A DNA stretch of 26,092 nt from JBKHDT01 sp049974825 (GTDB taxonomy: Bacteria; Pseudomonadota; Gammaproteobacteria; Halothiobacillales; Halothiobacillaceae), in the NCBI GenBank assembly GCA_049974825.1, contig JBNGDJ010000024.1:1-26092 (forward strand). The letters are read 5' to 3'. Positions 23,492 through 26,092 of the stretch are shown in pieces. Made by a program: the position numbers and the translations under genes. The notes beneath the pieces are model-generated. The model saw nothing but the letters and a program-made list of their open reading frames with translations, ran no database searches and had not been told where the DNA came from. How positions within the stretch are numbered: the stretch's first letter is position 1; each line of letters opens with the position of its first letter.

Positions 23492-24450
23492 GTGCCCAGC
23501 TGGAACACCACCGCTTCACCATCGAAGACGCCGACAACCAGCGGCTGGCCAATCTGGCCGGCCAGTTCGATGCCCACCTGCGCCTGATCGAGCGGCGCCT
23601 GGGCGTGGAAATCAACAACCGGGGCAATGCCTTCGGGGTCATCGGCCCGGGCGAACTGGCCCGTTCGACGGCCGAGCTGCTGCGCGAACTCTATGATCTG
23701 ACCGACCGTGAAGTGCTCGACGGGGCGCGCATCAACGTTCTGCTCCAGGAGGCGGGGCTTGAGGACTCCCTCGAGGACCTGGTGCCCGAGGAGGTGCTGG
23801 TCCAGACCCAGCGCGGGATCGTACGCGGGCGCGGGCGCAACCAGGTCCGCTACCTTTCAGACATCCGCCACCATGACCTGAGCTTCGGCATCGGCCCGGC
23901 CGGCACCGGCAAGACCTACCTGGCCGTGGCCAGCGCCGTGGATGCACTGGAGCGCGAGGAAGTGCGCCGGATCGTTCTGGTTCGCCCCGCGGTCGAGGCC
24001 GGAGAGCGGCTTGGGTTTCTCCCCGGCGATCTGGCGCAGAAGATCGATCCCTACCTGCGGCCGATGTATGACGCGCTCTACGAGATGATGGGCTTCGACA
24101 AGGTGGCCAAGCTGATTGACCGCAACGTGATCGAGGTCGCCCCGCTGGCCTTCATGCGCGGAAGAACCCTCAACGAGTCGTTCATCATCCTCGACGAGGC
24201 GCAGAACACCACGATCGAACAGATGAAAATGTTCCTGACCCGGATCGGGTTTGGATCGACCGCGGTGGTTACCGGCGACGTGACCCAGATCGACCTGCCC
24301 AAGGGCGTCACCTCGGGCCTGCGCAATGCCGTCGAGGTGCTGCGCGATGTCGAAGGCGTGAGCTTTACTTTCTTCCAGGCGCGGGACGTGGTGCGTCACC
24401 CGCTGGTCAAGCGGATTGTCAGCGCCTATGACCGGGAAGAATCCTCGTGA
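23488..24450 (+). CDS. ybeZ: PhoH-like ATPase YbeZ
   Basis: PhoH-family P-loop NTPase, 320 residues. It has an N-terminal KH-like region (about 1-100), Walker A GPAGTGKT (136-143) and Walker B IILDEAQN (233-240). A sensor-like VVTGDVTQIDLP follows. The family is thought to work with YbeY in RNA metabolism and ribosome quality control, although its exact reaction is unsettled. It overlaps miaB by ATGA and ybeY by GTGA, so the three genes form a tightly coupled translation unit. Confidence 0.95.
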   Translation: MSAQLEHHRFTIEDADNQRLANLAGQFDAHLRLIERRLGVEINNRGNAFGVIGPGELARSTAELLRELYDLTDREVLDGARINVLLQEAGLEDSLEDLVPEEVLVQTQRGIVRGRGRNQVRYLSDIRHHDLSFGIGPAGTGKTYLAVASAVDALEREEVRRIVLVRPAVEAGERLGFLPGDLAQKIDPYLRPMYDALYEMMGFDKVAKLIDRNVIEVAPLAFMRGRTLNESFIILDEAQNTTIEQMKMFLTRIGFGSTAVVTGDVTQIDLPKGVTSGLRNAVEVLRDVEGVSFTFFQARDVVRHPLVKRIVSAYDREESS

Positions 24451-24926
24451 GCGATGACGCGCTGCACCTGGAAGTTCAGCGGGCCGTGCCGGAGGATGAT
24501 CTGGCCAACCTTCCCGCCGACGAATCCCTGCATGAGTGGATTGCCCGGACACTGGCACTGGCCGGTCATCAGGGTTCCTGCGAACTGACCCTCCGGATCG
24601 TCGATGAGCCCGAAGGTCGCGAGCTCAATGCCCGCTGGCGAGACCGCGACCGAGCCACCAACGTGCTCTCCTTCCCGCTGGACATGCCGGAACATGTGGA
24701 CATCCCCTATCTGGGCGATCTCGTGATCTGCGCGCCGGTCGTGGCACGCGAAGCCCTGGAACAAGGCAAGGCCTTGACCGCGCACTGGGCGCATCTTTGC
24801 GTGCATGGCACGTTGCACCTGCTGGGCCATGACCACGAGCAGGCCGAGGAAGCCGACATAATGGAGGCGCTGGAAGTGCAAATTCTGGCGGTGCTGGGCT
24901 ATCCTGATCCCTACGCGGATGTTTGA
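24447..24926 (+). CDS. ybeY: Endoribonuclease YbeY (rRNA maturation factor)
   Basis: Metal-dependent RNase required for 16S rRNA 3'-end maturation and 70S quality control. The 159-residue protein carries the zinc motif HxxxHxxxxxH at H120, H124 and H130 (VHGTLHLLGHDH), and the conserved ATNVLSFP (70-77). The start is GTG at 24447, overlapping the ybeZ stop as GTGA. No ATG lies close by in frame, and this start preserves the full N-terminal domain. Confidence 0.96.
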   Translation: MSDDALHLEVQRAVPEDDLANLPADESLHEWIARTLALAGHQGSCELTLRIVDEPEGRELNARWRDRDRATNVLSFPLDMPEHVDIPYLGDLVICAPVVAREALEQGKALTAHWAHLCVHGTLHLLGHDHEQAEEADIMEALEVQILAVLGYPDPYADV

Positions 24927-25106
24927 AAAAGACCTTTTCGCCTTTGCTTCCATGCCGGCCCGTGTTCGGGTGCTCCATTGCCTGCGCCCTGGCGCGCAGC
25001 GGCAAGGCCTGCCTGTCGGCGCCGTAACGGGAAAGGCTGTATCCATCTGCCGGTCAGGCGATCACCCGAGTGTCTGCCGGGCCCGATTTCCCCACACAGA
25101 GAGTGA

Positions 25107-26000
25107 ATGACGCCCGTTATGGACGAGTCAGACAGTCAAGGCGGCTCGTCGGGTCGCAATTGGTTGGAGCGCCTGGGACAGGCCTTCAATAGCGAACCGC
25201 AGAGCCGCGACGATCTTCTCGAACAGATCCGCAGCGCCGCACGGCGCGAGATCATCCCCAACGGTTCGGTCCGCCTGATGGAAGGCGTGCTGGACTTTCA
25301 CGAGATGCGCGCCCGCGATGTGATGATTCCGCGCGGACAGATCGACGTGATCCACGCCGAGGCGGGTCTGGGCGATATCCTGGAGGAGGCCACGGACTCC
25401 GGGCATTCGCGGTACCCGGTCATCGAGGCCAGCCGCGATGAGGTCGTGGGCATCCTGCTGGTCAAGGAGCTGCTGCGCCACTTTGCCGGCAAGACGGACA
25501 ATGAATTCGACTTGCGGGCGCACCTGCGCACCCCCATGTTCGTGCCCGAGAGTAAGCGGCTGGACGCGCTGCTGGCGGATTTTCGCCTGACGCGGACACA
25601 CATGGCCATCGTGCTGGACGAATTCGGCGGCGTGGCCGGGCTGGTGACGATCGAGGACGTGCTGGAGGAGATCGTCGGTGACATCGACGACGAGTACGAC
25701 ACCGAGGAGCGAATCAATATCCGCCAGCAGGCGCCCAATCGGCATACCGTGAAGGCGCTGACCCCCATTGACGAGTTCAACCGGCATTTCGGCAGTGACT
25801 TTCCCGAGAGCGAGTACGGCACGATTGGCGGCCTGGTCACTCATGAGCTCGGTCATCTCCCGCGCCGGGGCGAAGTGGCCCGCATGGGCCGCTACGAGTT
25901 CAAGATCCTTGGCGCGGACAGGCGGCGGTTGCACCTGTTGCTGGTCACCGAGCGGCAGGAGCGGCCGGCAGGCGAGGGCGAACCCGGTTCGGCCGAGTAA
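25107..26000 (+). CDS. corC: CBS-domain transporter-associated protein CorC/YbeX
   Basis: Cytoplasmic 297-residue protein with two CBS domains (about 68-130 and 133-190) and a C-terminal CorC_HlyC domain (about 208-285). It lacks the membrane DUF21 domain of its larger relatives. Family members are linked to Mg2+/Co2+ efflux and, through the conserved miaB-ybeZ-ybeY-ybeX neighbourhood, to ribosome metabolism. The ATG at 25107 follows GAGAG; an ATG at 25119 is an alternative. A 180-bp gap without a convincing gene or promoter separates it from ybeY, a looser spacing than the overlaps upstream. Apolipoprotein N-acyltransferase (lnt), the usual next gene, is not within the window. Confidence 0.94.
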   Translation: MTPVMDESDSQGGSSGRNWLERLGQAFNSEPQSRDDLLEQIRSAARREIIPNGSVRLMEGVLDFHEMRARDVMIPRGQIDVIHAEAGLGDILEEATDSGHSRYPVIEASRDEVVGILLVKELLRHFAGKTDNEFDLRAHLRTPMFVPESKRLDALLADFRLTRTHMAIVLDEFGGVAGLVTIEDVLEEIVGDIDDEYDTEERINIRQQAPNRHTVKALTPIDEFNRHFGSDFPESEYGTIGGLVTHELGHLPRRGEVARMGRYEFKILGADRRRLHLLLVTERQERPAGEGEPGSAE

Positions 26001-26040
26001 CGTCGCGGCGCACCCCTGCTCCTGGGCGCTCCGTTGTTTA

Positions 26041-26070
26041 GGGAAGGTCTGCACAAATGCAGACCTTCCC
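26041..26070. repeat. TGCA-core hairpin, copy 3
   Basis: Perfect 13-bp arms GGGAAGGTCTGCA (26041-26053) and TGCAGACCTTCCC (26058-26070) around CAAA, 40 bp after the corC stop. It shares the TGCA-NNNN-TGCA core with the hairpins at 5945 and 10137, but its arms are different. Confidence 0.85.
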
Positions 26071-26072
26071 GT

Positions 26073-26092
26073 GCAGGGCACGGATGCCCTGC
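26073..26092. repeat. GGCA-core hairpin next to copy 3
   Basis: Perfect 8-bp arms GCAGGGCA (26073-26080) and TGCCCTGC (26085-26092) around CGGA. It may extend past the window edge. It resembles H3 at 5875-5894 (GGGCA, 4-nt loop, TGCCC), so the TGCA- and GGCA-type hairpins occur together at both sites. Confidence 0.75.

Noticed and set aside
24919..25110. A 63-codon plus-strand frame in the ybeY-corC gap
   Set aside because: It overlaps the end of ybeY out of frame, lacks a ribosome site, and looks like random GC-rich coding. It is possible but unsupported.

Overview
The window looks like chromosomal DNA of a GC-rich gammaproteobacterium, most plausibly from the Xanthomonadales/Chromatiales side (for example Wenzhouxiangella-like). 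The reasons are the housekeeping proteins (RF2 with an E. coli-type programmed frameshift, Orn, RsgA, the MiaB-YbeZ-YbeY-CorC cluster) and an RpfE-type protein joined to recJ, a pairing I associate with the Xanthomonas rpf region. The lineage call is inference from protein families; no rRNA is present.

Layout. Positions 1-3216 (minus strand) are the end of a type I restriction-modification locus: an hsdM methyltransferase gene and, overlapping its end, an AlbA_2/GHKL-type gene cut by the window edge. hsdM carries in-frame palindromic repeats and an embedded DUF559 nuclease-like module. Next, also on the minus strand, come rsgA, mgtE and a pterin-4a-carbinolamine dehydratase gene; the last two are separated by a 280-bp spacer packed with hairpins. 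From 6559 the plus strand holds the compact run orn-rpfE-recJ, closed by a rho-independent terminator (9995-10020). Positions 10223-15366 hold two translationally coupled membrane signalling genes. Both have a PhnD-like periplasmic sensor domain; one ends in GGDEF and the other in a degenerate GGDEF plus EAL. dacB (PBP4) converges on them. Divergent from dacB lie prfB (with its +1 frameshift site) and lysS, followed by mrp/apbC, an orphan divergent flagellin-like gene, and the RNA-maturation cluster miaB-ybeZ-ybeY-corC.

How the parts fit. Most genes serve translation, RNA turnover or ribosome maturation (rsgA, orn, prfB, lysS, miaB, ybeZ, ybeY). Orn also finishes c-di-GMP breakdown by degrading pGpG, which links it functionally to the two c-di-GMP genes about 3 kb away. 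The accessory points of interest are the nuclease-in-methyltransferase fusion, the paired c-di-GMP sensor genes placed between recJ and prfB, the lone flagellin-like protein, and a family of intergenic hairpins whose core is constant while their arms change together.

No tRNA, rRNA, CRISPR array, transposase or phage gene was found. Every gap longer than about 150 bp was inspected; those with a supportable signal are listed as features.
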